This document shows, piece by piece, positions 1 to 10,144 of a stretch of DNA of 64,000 nt. A program made the position numbers and the translations under genes. The notes beneath the pieces were generated by a model. The model had not been told where the DNA came from, did no database searches, and worked only from the letters and a program-made list of their open reading frames with translations. Position 1 is the first letter of the stretch, and each line of letters starts with the position of its first letter. Location: positions 121,572,501 to 121,636,500 of the forward strand of contig CM032233.1 in assembly GCA_019009955.1 (NCBI GenBank), written 5' to 3'. The DNA comes from Riptortus pedestris (Eukaryota > Arthropoda > Insecta > Hemiptera > Alydidae).

Positions 1-640
1 TGTGGGTATAGCAATAATAAAATAACCAAAATTACTTACTCATTATGTTTCTCTAACGAGTAAATAGTTGGAAACTGTTAAGGAATTACTTCATTCCCCA
101 AATGCATTCACATTGGCTGATATGATTGATGTTACTAATTCAAAAGACTCCAACTGCCAATGTAAATATTACTATGTGATAAGCATTGTTCCATACCAAA
201 AACGTTTCCAGTGACATGAAAGCAAGTGTGATTTAAGGAAATATACTATATGAAAGGTGAGAAATGAATTCAGCATGTGAGCAAGCTTCATTTCACTGAA
301 TGCTAAATTCATTTCATTGAAGCCTACTAATTATCTTCACATTCAAAAGTGATAACGTCGTAACGAGAGTGTAAATATTTGCTCACGAGTAAAGTGAAAG
401 CTGTGATACATATTTTCAATAGTCCCGAATACGTTTTGTAATCAAAGACTATAATAAAGTGCATGAATCTTTAATAATTTGTAACAGAGCAAGTGTCATC
501 ACTTACTAAAAAAAATTATTTGGTTACAAAGAGAAAACTACTACGATTTTTTAAATAAAGGAAGTTATACTGAACATTTGTGAGAATGTAGTGGAGTGTA
601 GTATAGTGGGTGTGATGTGCGTAGGATGTAGCCACTAGCT
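1..640. other. AT-rich sequence, nothing recognised
   Basis: I see no open frame of useful length, no repeat shared with the rest of the window and no RNA gene here. Confidence 0.5.
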
Positions 641-1020
641 CACCTCTCTCTGTTGATCCTCTCATCTCCTCGCTCCAACCTCTCCTCTCTATCACTGCCT
701 CACCCTCTTGCTCCCCTCTCCCTCGTCCGCTCCCCTCTACCTCGCCCTCTCCCACTCAGTCCCTCTCCCAAGCGCTCTCTCTATCACCCCCTCAAAATTC
801 CGAAAAATTTCCAAAATCCCTGCCGATACGTGGGTGAGGCATCACAAATTGGCCTAGCATCATTAAGCCCAAAGTAGGCCTCCTCCAGCAAGGGTAATGG
901 TAGGCAAAATTCCCGTGGTTGCCTGCCCATAAAGTCTCCCAATCCCATTCCGTCGTTGTCGTCAACGAATGCATTTACTATAATCCCAAGGGTTTTCACA
1001 TTTCCTCAGCAGCTATCTAT
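641..1020. other. CT-rich tract and unassigned flank
   Basis: About 150 bases at 641 to 790 are strongly pyrimidine-rich on the + strand, so GA-rich on the other strand. The following 200 bases are less AT-rich than the surroundings and carry a short open frame on the minus strand (784 to 999) whose translation I do not recognise. No splice or homology support was found, so no gene is called. Confidence 0.35.
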
Positions 1021-1111
1021 CATGATGGCATGCCACAAAGCTATAACCTAAAGGTGAGAATTGAAAACGCTCTGAGGTAAGATGCGGATAAGTTAGTAGA
1101 TGGTAACTGCC

Positions 1112-1935
1112 CTCTCCTCGACCAACCTTCTCCACGAGCTGGGATCGTTGGTAACCCCCCCCCCCCAATGGTAGACCACTGATCTTCCTCTCCTCGACCA
1201 ACCTTCTCCACGACCTGGGATGGTTGGTAACCCCCCCCCCCAATGGTAGACCACTGATCTTCCTCTCCTCGACCAACCATCTCCACGAGCTGGGATGGTT
1301 GGTACACCCCCCCCCCCATAGTAGACCACTAATCTTCCTCTCCACGACCTGGGATGGTTGGTACCCCCCCCCCCCAATAGTAGTGCACTGATCTTCCTCT
1401 TCTCGACCTAGCTTCTCCACGACCTGGGATGGTTGGTACCCCCCCCCCTCCCCCCAATGGTAGACTACTGATCTTCCTCTCCTCGACCAACCTTCTCCAC
1501 GACCTGGGATGGTTGGTACCCCCCCCCCAATGGTAGACCACTGATCTTCCTCTCCACGACCTGGGATGGTCGGTACCCCCCTCCCCCCAATGGTAGACCA
1601 CTGATCTTCCTCTACTCGACCAACCTTCATCACGAGAACTGGGATGGTTGGTAACCTCCCCCCTCCCCCAATAGTAGACTACTGATCTTCCTCTCCTCGA
1701 CCAACCTTCTCCACGAGCTGGGATGGTTGGTACCCGCCCCCCCCCCCAATAGTAGACCACTGATCTTCCTCTCCTCTACCAACCTTCTCCACGAGCTGGG
1801 ATGGTTGGTCACCCCCCCCCAATAGTAGACCACTGATCTTCCTCTCCTCGACCAACCTTCTCCACGACCTGGGATGGTTGGTAACCCCCCCCCCCCAATA
1901 GTAGACCACTGATCTTCCCCTCTCGACCAACCTTG
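1112..1935. repeat. C-tract minisatellite, about 11 units of 55 to 85 bp
   Basis: Each unit contains the phrases accaaccttctccacgac, ctgggatggttggta, a run of 7 to 14 C broken at most by a T, and then gtagaccactgatcttcctc. Unit starts at 1121, 1197 and 1272 give a 75 to 76 bp period; some later units are shortened. The long open frames across it are by-products of the repeat. It lies directly downstream (minus strand) of a decayed non-LTR retrotransposon 3' end and may be that element's expanded 3' UTR, which is inference. Confidence 0.95.
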
Positions 1936-2027
1936 GAAATGGGTTTTATTTACCGGCTTTATTTATTTAGTAATTTTCTTTTATTTCCCTCCAACTCTTC
2001 ACGGTCTCCTTGAGGGCTTAGAAGATC

Positions 2028-2412
2028 ACGGGGCCCTGTAGCATTCCCTGGCCAGGGTCGTAACTAGAGATACTTCGCATCATCTTATGTCTCGCCACGT
2101 TGTACCACTGACAACACCTCAGAAGCACATGGGTCGTGGTTTCTTCCGCTTCACCGCAGGGTCACATTGGACTGATTCTGTTCTTATATTTTTGTAAATA
2201 TGCTGCAAAAATTCCATGGCGTGATAAACGGAACTCGTTTCTAGCCTATCATTATTTAGTTTATCTTCCACAGTTCTGAAAAATACTTTTTTATCCGCAG
2301 CTTTGACTGACTTGCTCCATGCTGTCTGCCATTCTTTCAGTGCCCTGTCAATTGCCGCAGTCTTTATCCACTTTTTGTTGTTCTGTTCGTCGCAGAGAAC
2401 TGCAGGAGACAC
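2028..2412 (-). pseudogene. Decayed C-terminus of a non-LTR retrotransposon ORF2
   Basis: Read on the minus strand, the frame gives a helical segment (RALKEWQTAWSKSVKAADK) followed by VYHAMEFLQHIYKN. After a one-frame shift near 2150 comes CGEAEETTTHVLLRC, the C-x2-C...H...C knuckle typical of the end of R1/jockey-type ORF2 proteins, then CQWYNVARHKMM and a stop near 2028. The need for a frameshift, and the absence of upstream reverse-transcriptase sequence, make it a 5'-truncated dead copy. Family assignment beyond non-LTR is uncertain. Confidence 0.6.
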
Positions 2413-2453
2413 TGCAAATACCTCACATTTGCAGTGTCTCCTGCAGTTCTCTG
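2393..2453. repeat. Perfect 27-bp inverted repeat with 7-nt loop
   Basis: Arms 2393-2419 and 2427-2453 are exact reverse complements (core AACTGCAGGAGACACTGC), with loop acctcac. The hairpin sits exactly at the upstream edge of the retrotransposon remnant. It could be a template-switch or foldback scar, a hairpin RNA, or an assembly artefact. Confidence 0.95.
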
Positions 2454-2774
2454 GGGTCGAGCCTGGGTGGCCATCCCTTTATCTTCCACCATCTTCGCCT
2501 TTCGGACAGTCCCTACGGGTTAGATTTTTATGATTATATACATTAACAATGGGAAAGAGTTGTTTGTTGTTTCACCGCCTCGTCTTCGATATAGAAGGTC
2601 CATTCCACTCTCAAAAGTAGTAGTTAAATTCTCCTTTTCTCCCCCCCCCCCCGTTCCGTGAACCTTGGGCTGTCCCATGTCAGCGAATTCAGTTTACAAT
2701 CAAATATTGAATTTTTTTATCACTAGGAAGAAATGGGTCAACAATTTTTCAAAACATTATTCCTTCATATCACA

Positions 2775-2909
2775 TTTTAGCAGATTTCCCTTAAGGGAAA
2801 TCAGCTATTGAGGTCGTACTCATGACGCGAGTTTCGAAAAATTTCTTCAAATGTCCATCGATCCTACCCAGGAGATGACGAAAATGAGGTCCGTTCAAAA
2901 TTTTATATA

Positions 2910-2978
<69 letters not shown>

Positions 2979-3420
2979 CTGTTAACGCTCTAGCGGTCGC
3001 AATTTTTGTTTGATCGTTACCAAACTCGGAATTTAATCGTTTTATGTAAAAAGGAAGATCAAGTTCGTTAATGGCTGAAATCGGTCCAGTGGGAGGGGGG
3101 GTTTAGAGGGGGGATTTTCGGAAAATTCGAAATATCTCCGTTATTATGGGTCGGATCGAAACATTGTATAGAATCAATCTTATTGCAAATTAAATTTACT
3201 ATAAATATTGCTCTATACATTTATTCTCTATCTTGAATATTAACCGAGATATTTGCATTTTTATTAAATTTTGGCCGATACCGGATTTTTGAATTTCCCG
3301 CCAAAACCTAGTTCGGCCCTTTGCCGTAACTGTTGGGCTCTTGTATGGAGATTTCTCTATTGTATTACTTCACGTGGGAAATCTGCTTAGTTTACGCAGC
3401 CCCTGCGTGACGGACTTTTT
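2775..3420 (-). mobile_element. Helentron-like family A, full-length copy (A1)
   Basis: In its own orientation (minus strand) the element starts AAAAGTCCGTCACGCAGG, with a 6-bp stem (ACGCAG/CTGCGT), followed by AAGCAGATTTCCC. It ends in the palindrome GATTTCCCTTAAGGGAAATC followed by a short AAAA tail. The AGCAGATTTCCC near the 5' end is the inverse of GGGAAATCTGCT at the 3' end, a subterminal inverted repeat. A TA array at about 2911-2974 lies at the fixed internal position seen in other copies. There is no coding capacity. This layout resembles Helentron-associated elements such as DINE-1; the family name is inference. Confidence 0.7.
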
Positions 3421-3535
3421 AAAATTAAGTTCTACATATTTCATGTTGTCATTGTAATATAGTTTGTGATTTTTTATAGAAATTCCCAGAAGTTTGTCAA
3501 TAAATAAATAAAAAAAATTACCCGTTCAAAAACCA

Positions 3536-3816
3536 TTACAAAGAAAAGTGAAAATTCTATAAATATTGCTATGTATGTTTCTTCATTGTCTTGATTATTA
3601 ACCGATATTTGCATTTTTTAGTTTTCAGCCTTCAATAAACCCCCTCCTACTCATGTCATTAACAATAAGCTCCTATATTATTCAGCTCTTTATTTGAAGC
3701 CTAAATACCAAATATTGCTCTCATTGAGCTTTTGCGTTTTGAGATAAATGAACATACGTGACGCACGTGGAAAATCTGCTTAGTTAACGCAGCCTCTGCG
3801 TGACGGACTTTTATTT
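3536..3816 (-). mobile_element. Family A fragment
   Basis: It carries the internal phrases attattaaccgatatttgca and ttcagccttcaataaacccc, and then the 5'-terminal block aaatctgcttagttaacgca through gacggactttta. It lacks the TA array and the hairpin end, so it is a truncated copy of the subfamily that has the ttcagcc module. Confidence 0.75.
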
Positions 3817-5440
3817 TATATAAATATATGGGTATCTGAAGAGGTTTTAATGAGAACGCAAACCTGAAGAACAGCATTAAAAAAAACATTAATCTAAGAT
3901 ATAAAGTGTTTCTTTTTTTTTTTTTTTTTCTCTTTTTTTTAGAACATTTGATCGTCTGGCTCCAAGTAATAGATATTGAAGATTGTTGAGTCACTATCAC
4001 ATCATTTTAATTTTGATAAAATATTGGTAACCAATGCCTGTAAAAAATAAAGAAACAAATTATTAATTTCAGTTATTACAATCCGTACAGTGTTGTTCCT
4101 AGCCATTTTTGAAGGTCTTTTCTAATATGTCTAAATCTTGCAGAAAGCAGCCAATAATTTACCTTCTGGTTTAGCTTATTACCACTTCTTTTAACTTCAC
4201 TTATATGTTAACAGACTAAAATCAAAATGAGATGGGACACCCACTAATAAGCATATCTCAAGTGACAGGTTTTTGGTTTAAGTTTTTTTTTGTTCCAATA
4301 AAAACAATATACCCCTTATTGAGAACCTCTCAAAAATCAAATTGAAATTTTGTTTTGTAACTTGAAGCTAAATATGTACTTTTTGGTCCCTGATTTGTGT
4401 ATCTCTGTGCAGCCAGGGGCTTCCCTGTTCATGGGAACAGCAAACTAAGAGTACCCAACTGTTGAATGCTTAAGAATTGTACATATATTCAATGAGAGTC
4501 CCTTCTTAGTTGCATAGTACTATCTCAAGCATTATTTCTATATTCAATGCTAGAAATCTCGCCATGTTAGTTTTCTCCTAAATATAGTAAATATTTAGTT
4601 ACAATAATTACAAGTATTCAGTTGGACAAGACTTCGAGGAGTTTAGAAGAAAGAAAAATGTACTTAGCATTCCGGGAGAGGCAAATATATATAATGAAAC
4701 CTGTTCTAAGAGACACCTCTCCCCTTTGGACAATTTTTAAATATCCTGAACGGAATATATTATGGATTTCTCCCCTCAGAGCAGGGAATTAGAAATGTTA
4801 AGAATCAATAAAAAACAAAATGGTTTTCTTTTTAAAGTAAATTTTAATTTTTCTGTAAAAATGTATTTTTTTTTATAATTTATTTTATTTTATTTCTGTT
4901 TGACAATGTTTTGCCTCTTTGGCAATTTGTATTTTCTCATGATGGTGTTTTAACATTTTATAATTACATTTAATAATAGGTTTTAATGTATGTTGTTTCT
5001 CTTAATTCATAATATAATATCCTAATTAGCCATAGTAGCATAAAGTGCACGTAAATAAATTTAAAAAAAAATTAATATAATATCATAATTTATACTCTAA
5101 GAGCATTTCATATATATATGTTTTCGTATTTAAACTATATAACATGAAATAATATGAATTTAAAATAAAGTTCAAATATAAACAAAAAAATTCACAAATA
5201 ATAACTAGTTTGAAGAAAATTAAGATGTTTTAGTTTCTACTTTCTGATATGAAGGCCTCCAAAGCAGCATGACAAAATGTTTTGATTCTACCTGAATGTT
5301 CTAGAATAGCTGCTATACTGTCACAGGACAAGTCTTCCTGTTATTAAGACCTGTTTCCCAATACTCGATGAGTAATTGTAATCTGTCTAAAATCTAATCT
5401 GTGGTCATTCAGTTTTAAATTATTATTAATAAATATATAT
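3817..5440. other. AT-rich spacer, nothing recognised
   Basis: Only short open frames, T and A homopolymers and no repeat that I can match elsewhere in the window. Confidence 0.5.
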
Positions 5441-5446
5441 TAATGT

Positions 5447-6262
5447 TTGCCAAAATTTGTATTTCAATTTTACCATAAATGTTATGGACATTTCTTGAAG
5501 ATAGAAATAGTCAAAGCTACTTCTTTTAAGGGGGGAAGGAAAGCAACAAGTTATATTAGCTATATATTACATAATAGTATAAATAATTGTGGAGGTGAAG
5601 TATTAGATAAACTGATCTATCAAAGGCTCTCACATTATTTATACATAAACAACTTAGTGCACCAGAACCAGTTTGGTTTTAAGGCACCAAAGAACAAAAT
5701 AGTGCACCAGAACCAGTTTGGTTTTAAGGCACAAAAGACCAAAATAGTGCACCAGAACCAGTTTGGTTTTAAGGCACAAAAGACCAAAATAGTGCACCAG
5801 AACCAGTTTGGTTTTAAGGAACAAAAGACCAAAATAGTGCACCAGAACCAGTTTGGTTTTAAGGCACAAAAGACCAAAATAGTGCACCAGAACCAGTTTG
5901 GTTTTAAGGCACAAAAGACCAAAATAGTGCACCAGAACCAGTTTGGTTTTAAGGCACAAAAGACCAAAATAGTGCACCAGAACCAGTTTGGTTTTAAGGC
6001 ACAAAAGACCAAAATAGTGCACCAGAACCAGTTTGATTTTAAGGCACAAAAGACCAAAATAGTGCACCAGAACCAGTTTGGTTTTAAGGCACAAAAGACC
6101 AAAATAGTGCACCAGAACCAGTTTGGTTTTAAGGCACAAAAGACCAAAATAGTGCACCAGAACCAGTTTGGTTTTATGACAGAAAAAATTAAACTAGTGC
6201 ACCAGAACCATTTTGGTTTTATGCCACAAAAAAGAATTCACGAATCACTAACTATGTCATAA
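5447..6262 (+). pseudogene. Reverse-transcriptase fragment expanded into a 13-copy protein repeat
   Basis: The open frame of 271 residues begins at about residue 44 to read like the start of a non-LTR reverse transcriptase: LDKLIYQRLSHYLYINNL followed by VHQNQFGF, matching the family pattern (I-L-E-K-x-x-Y-x-R-L...N-x-x-x-x-x-Q-F-G-F). The segment LVHQNQFGFKAxKxK is then repeated 13 times in frame, and the frame closes with HESLTMS. No catalytic YxDD region follows, so this is not a working polymerase. Whether the frame is expressed is unknown; the first 40 residues look like random AT-rich translation. Confidence 0.6.
5654..6238. repeat. 45-bp minisatellite, 13 units
   Basis: Units are nearly identical. 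The core reads gtgcaccagaaccagtttgg, then ttttaaggcacaaaagacca and aaata, with a period of exactly 45. The first unit (apKNk version) and the last two (mtEKik, mpQKri) are the diverged edges; inner units differ by single bases. Because 45 is a multiple of 3 and the unit is stop-free in several frames, long open frames exist on both strands. Confidence 0.98.
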
Positions 6263-6403
6263 TGTTATTTCATGCATTCAAGCTGCCTGATTTAGTATCG
6301 AGCTTTTTAAATATAATTCTTATATATTCTATGTAGTTTTATGGCAAAGGTCACCAATAAAAAACGTTTTCTTACTCAAGCTTTATTCACACTGCCTTAT
6401 ATG

Positions 6404-6431
6404 TTTCGTGGTTTATATACCACCTCTTCAG
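6404..6431 (-). ncRNA. Hammerhead-like core (motif 1)
   Basis: On the minus strand: CTGAAGA, G, stem GTGGT / ACCAC with loop ATATAA, then GAAAC. This is the CUGANGA - stem II - GAAA arrangement of the hammerhead ribozyme core, as found in Penelope-like and other retroelement termini. I cannot find a convincing stem III with a UH cleavage site immediately after GAAA, so self-cleavage is doubtful. It may be a conserved retroelement terminal stem-loop. Confidence 0.4.
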
Positions 6432-6439
6432 GGGCTCTC

Positions 6440-7340
6440 CTTTTTCAAAAAATAATAAAATTAATTTTAAAAAATATGAATAACATTAATTCAGCAAAAC
6501 CCTATCTAAATACAGATTGAGGTTGCATTTCTGAAGTACTCGTTTTCCTCTTACGTTTGTTTGTTGTGACTGTCCTCACCAGGGAGGTCGTTGATGCTGA
6601 GGTTCCTGAAGTAGGAACCTGTTTCTGTTTTTTTGCTTTCTGTTTTTTTGATTTCTGTTTTTTTTTCTATTTTTTATTATGTGAATATTCTCTTATATTT
6701 TGTTTAGTATTATTTATTCTTTATCAATTATTTGAACTTTGAACGCAAGAAAAGGGTTAAGAATTTGTTCTACATATTTTGTGTTTTCTGTAGTGCCTCA
6801 CACTGGGAGTAAAAAGGAAGGTCAATCTATGGCTGAAATAGACATCCTTCCCTTAAGTAAAGGTTAATAAGAAATCACAGGCTGGTATCTCAAGTTTCTC
6901 AGAATCGGTTGATTCAATAGATAGTTACTTTACTTAATTCTATAGTCAATTATACTTGTATTTGTACATTTTCTAAAATACTTTTTATGATCTACCCTGA
7001 AGAGGTTTCCTTGCAGAATTATCTTTATCTATTTATTCACCAAGATATCAAAAAATGTCCCGTTTAAATGTCTTATATTGTTTTGTTTTTTTGTTTACAG
7101 CTTTTTCATATTTTTACATATGTGTAAGTTTTCTTTTATTTTTGTTTTGTTTCTTACCTTCTCCAAAAATTGTATCATTATCAAAATCAAACTTATATCT
7201 GAGTTTAAGAGCATGGTCAGTTAGAGAAGTTTTATTGTCCATTTGTCTACATATTTAGAACGTTTACTTTTTAAAAAAGTTAAGCAGACATTATACAATC
7301 TATTCGATACTAGTTATATTTCTATTTGTTATCTTTTTTT
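6440..7340. other. T-rich spacer, nothing recognised
   Basis: It contains T runs around 6620-6670, a small hairpin (aggttcct / aggaacct at 6599-6619) and no supported gene. Confidence 0.45.
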
Positions 7341-7343
7341 CTT

Positions 7344-7445
7344 AGTCCACTTTATGCTAGGTACTATGGCTAATTGAGATGGGTTATCTACAGGTTACCA
7401 CCCCGTTCTTGCCAGGGTTGGACTAAAGAATCCATTTAATGAGTT
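7344..7445 (-). mobile_element. tRNA-derived SINE, 3' part
   Basis: It shares cactttatgc, tatggctaattg, gggttatctacaggttacca and gccagggt with the more complete copy at 9151-9364. The tRNA-like head is missing. Confidence 0.75.
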
Positions 7446-7609
7446 TGGTGATTATTATCAATTTAATGAGTTTATTTATTTATCCATTCATGAGCTTATT
7501 TATTATATATTTTAAAGTGGTCATTATATTGCTAAAACTATTTTTAATTTTATCATTATATGTCCAAGGAATAATCCCTATATTTGTGCAAAGTTTTTGG
7601 ATTCCATTG

Positions 7610-8341
7610 AAAGTATAGAAATTATATTGAAACTATAAAACGGGATATACGATCTTACAAGCTAAATCTCTACCGGGAGCCAACAATTTTACTAGTAATT
7701 AAATAAGTGTTTTTAATATATGCATATTATGATAAATGATGTTATGTTTTAGTATTATATGATAGTTCTAAGAATGATTCGGATTAGTGAGGTTATACAT
7801 TTCCGTCACGCCCTCCTCATTTATTTATTTTCCCTAGAAAATAACTTCGGTATTTATTTCCACCTAGCTTTTTGAATATAAATGAAAATATTTTTAGTGT
7901 ACCACTATTATTTAATTCCACCAGGTATATAAATTATTAAAACATTCTAAGCGTTTAATATTTTGAATGAATAATTTAAGGGAAACAATGTTGATAGCAC
8001 ACATGCGGAACTTGAAGGGAGGTTTCCTGTGAATTGCTGGCATTATTCCTGGCAATTACTGGCATTTCGGATTGGTTTTTGACAGGAAATATGTTCATTA
8101 TAAACGATATTAACTTGTAATAAATGCTATCCATGATTATGGTTTGAATTATTCAAAAGCGGTGAGTCAAAAAGCGGAAAGGGATTGATTAGGAACACAT
8201 TTTCATTTATTCTTCAAAACTAAAATTTCTATTCTATTAGTCCTCAAAAATTACCTTTTAGGATTAGCTATTTCGGAAAACCAATACGTCGTGGAGGGAA
8301 GTGTAATTGTATACATTGAAGTCTTGCTATAAAAAAAAAAA

Positions 8342-8390
<49 letters not shown>

Positions 8391-8422
8391 GTTAAAAATG
8401 ATTTCCCGGGTATCCTTAGCTA

Positions 8423-8423
<1 letters not shown>
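7610..8423 (+). mobile_element. Helitron family B copy (B1), 3' half
   Basis: Phrases such as gggagccaacaattttacta, tatgcatattatgataa and gattcggattagtgaggtta recur in the copy at 18.7-21 kb. After a poly-A tract it ends in cccgggtatccttagCTAG followed by T: a GC-rich terminal stem and CTAG, the usual Helitron 3' end. It abuts a TA array, consistent with insertion at an A|T dinucleotide. Confidence 0.6.
8330..8385. repeat. Poly-A tract
   Basis: About 55 bases almost entirely A, interrupted by single T residues near its start. It lies inside Helitron copy B1, after the phrase cttgctat that also precedes an A-tract in the copy near 16.7 kb. Confidence 0.9.
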
Positions 8424-8490
<67 letters not shown>

Positions 8491-8957
8491 CTGTTAACTC
8501 TCTAGCGGTCGAAATTTTGTTTCATCGTTACCAAACTCGATATTTAGACGTTTTATGTAAATAAAGGTCAAGTTCGATAATGTCTGAAATCTGACGAGTG
8601 GGAGGGTGGGTTTAGAGGGGAGGTATTTCGAAAATTCTCCGTTGGAATGCGTCCGATCAAACAGATATATAGAACCAATCTTATTGCAAGTGTAATGTTC
8701 TATAAATGTTGTTATGTACGTTGTTTCATTATCTGCATTATTAACGTAACTTATCTTCATTAAGATATTTGCATTGTTTAGTTTTTGGCCTTCAGGAATC
8801 CCCCACTCCTATTCATGTCATATTAACAATAAGCTGTTATACACTTTATTTAAAGCCTAAATACCAAATATTGCTCTTATTGAACTTTAGTGAGATAAAT
8901 GCAAATATGTGGTAAATCTGCTTAGTTAACACAGCTCCTGCGTGACGGCATTTTATT
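8424..8957 (-). mobile_element. Family A copy (A2), lacking its hairpin end
   Basis: A TA array (8424-8486) is followed by tttgtctgttaactctctag, the internal body and the terminal block aaatctgcttagttaacaca to gacggcatttta. The hairpin side is replaced by Helitron B1, which ends exactly at the TA array. Confidence 0.75.
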
Positions 8958-9716
8958 AATACAATTGCAGATTTTATGGGGGGGGGGTCTTATTGGCTAT
9001 AAGCTGTTATATCATGAACCACTTAATTCTAAGCTTAAATTCTAAATATTGTTTTCAAAAAGCCTTTTCTATTTGAGATACTGCAAATATGTTGTGATGA
9101 CGTTTTCAATTAAGAGTTTTCGTTCTATATTTGTTTGTTTATTATTATTTACGTCCGTCCACTTTATGCAAGTATGGCTAATTGGGGTGGGTTATCTACA
9201 GGTTACCACCCTTTTCTAGCCAGGGTGGGCCTAAGGAGTTTATTTAATGAGTCCGTCATTAAATAAATTTCTACTGCCCAGGGCGAGATTCGAACCCGCC
9301 ACTCTAGGTCTACCACGTGAGATTAGGACCAACACCTTAACTCGCACGGCCAACCTCAGCCCCAGTTTTCATTCTATACTCCAATATGTTTATTTTACCT
9401 ATACTATACACCATTTTCAGGTTAAATACCTAATATGGTTTTCATTGAGCTATGAAGGGGCTTCTACGCAAAACACACAAAAATAAGTAATGTGATGATT
9501 TTCTACAATTGTTGCTCTATGCATTTTTTGGAAACTCAAGTATTATATGAGTTATGTGTACTTTCTTGTTTTCTACCTTCAGTATCCCTCCCCCCTTCTA
9601 CTCATTGGTGCTTTTACTTATAAATAGAGAATACGTGGTGATAGAGATCACAAGTGTTATACCAGCACTTCGGAAATGTGCTTAGTTTACGCAGCCCCTG
9701 CGTGACGGACTTTTTG
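8958..9716 (-). mobile_element. Family A copy (A3) interrupted by a SINE
   Basis: Subfamily phrases aagctgttatatcatgaacc and aaatattgttttca open it, and it closes with atgtgcttagtttacgcagc to gacggacttttt. The SINE at 9151-9364 splits it. A separate inverted scrap of the hairpin end lies at 9735-9777. Confidence 0.65.
9151..9364 (-). mobile_element. tRNA-derived SINE
   Basis: Read on the minus strand it begins with a tRNA-like head: a box A-like TGGCCGTGCGAGTTAAGG, then a box B GGTTCGAATC inside GGCGGGTTCGAATCTCGCC. The body continues ATTTATTTAATGACGGAC and ends near CATAAAGTGGACGGACG. The box spacing fits a tRNA-type internal RNA polymerase III promoter. Two further copies lie at 7344 and 48273. 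Confidence 0.8.
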
Positions 9717-9734
9717 ACAATCGCGTAATAAATA

Positions 9735-9777
9735 CAGCCCCAATAGCTGATTACCATTGAGGGAAATCTGCTAAAAT
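9735..9777 (+). mobile_element. Family A hairpin-end scrap
   Basis: aatagctgattaccattgag and gggaaatctgctaaaa match the 3' terminus of family A with a few substitutions. Confidence 0.65.
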
Positions 9778-10068
9778 TCCACCAAATAATTTTCATGAGA
9801 AACTATTGGGATTTTACTACACGCAATAAAGAAATCGCCCCTCCAAGATGAAGGTGAACTATAGCAGAATTTCAATAAACACAATCTAAAAATGACTATG
9901 TGTCAAAAATAATTCTACAAAGAATCAAACTTTTATTGAAGAAAATAATATTATTTCCTGAGCTAGATTGAGAATGGGGAATTCCACCATGGACAACATC
10001 CTCAATATTGTAAAAATAAAGTGAGCAAAATAACATACCAAAGTCTATGCCTTCTTTGGGGTTCCAAA

Positions 10069-10088
10069 GACAGCTTTTAGCAGATTCC

Positions 10089-10140
<52 letters not shown>
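10069..10140. repeat. TA array with family A border
   Basis: cttttagcagattccg, a truncated family A terminus, runs into about 25 TA repeats. Helitron copy B2 begins immediately after. Confidence 0.8.

Positions 10141-10144
<4 letters not shown>

Noticed and set aside
784..999. 71-residue minus-strand frame in less AT-rich DNA
   Set aside because: No recognisable domain, no splice sites or neighbours in support; I list the stretch only as unassigned.
1013..1930. Several long minus-strand open frames rich in Gly, Arg and Trp
   Set aside because: They are translations of the C-tract minisatellite in different frames; the unit explains them fully.
5635..6157. Two long open frames on the minus strand opposite the 45-bp repeat
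   Set aside because: The unit length is a multiple of three and the unit is stop-free in these frames, so openness carries no coding information.
5654..6238. CRISPR-like regular repeats
   Set aside because: Units are contiguous with no unique spacers, in a eukaryotic genome; it is a minisatellite.
9280..9364. Possible tRNA gene (GGTTCGAATC and an A box)
   Set aside because: No full cloverleaf, and the segment continues into a repeated body found elsewhere; it is the head of a SINE.
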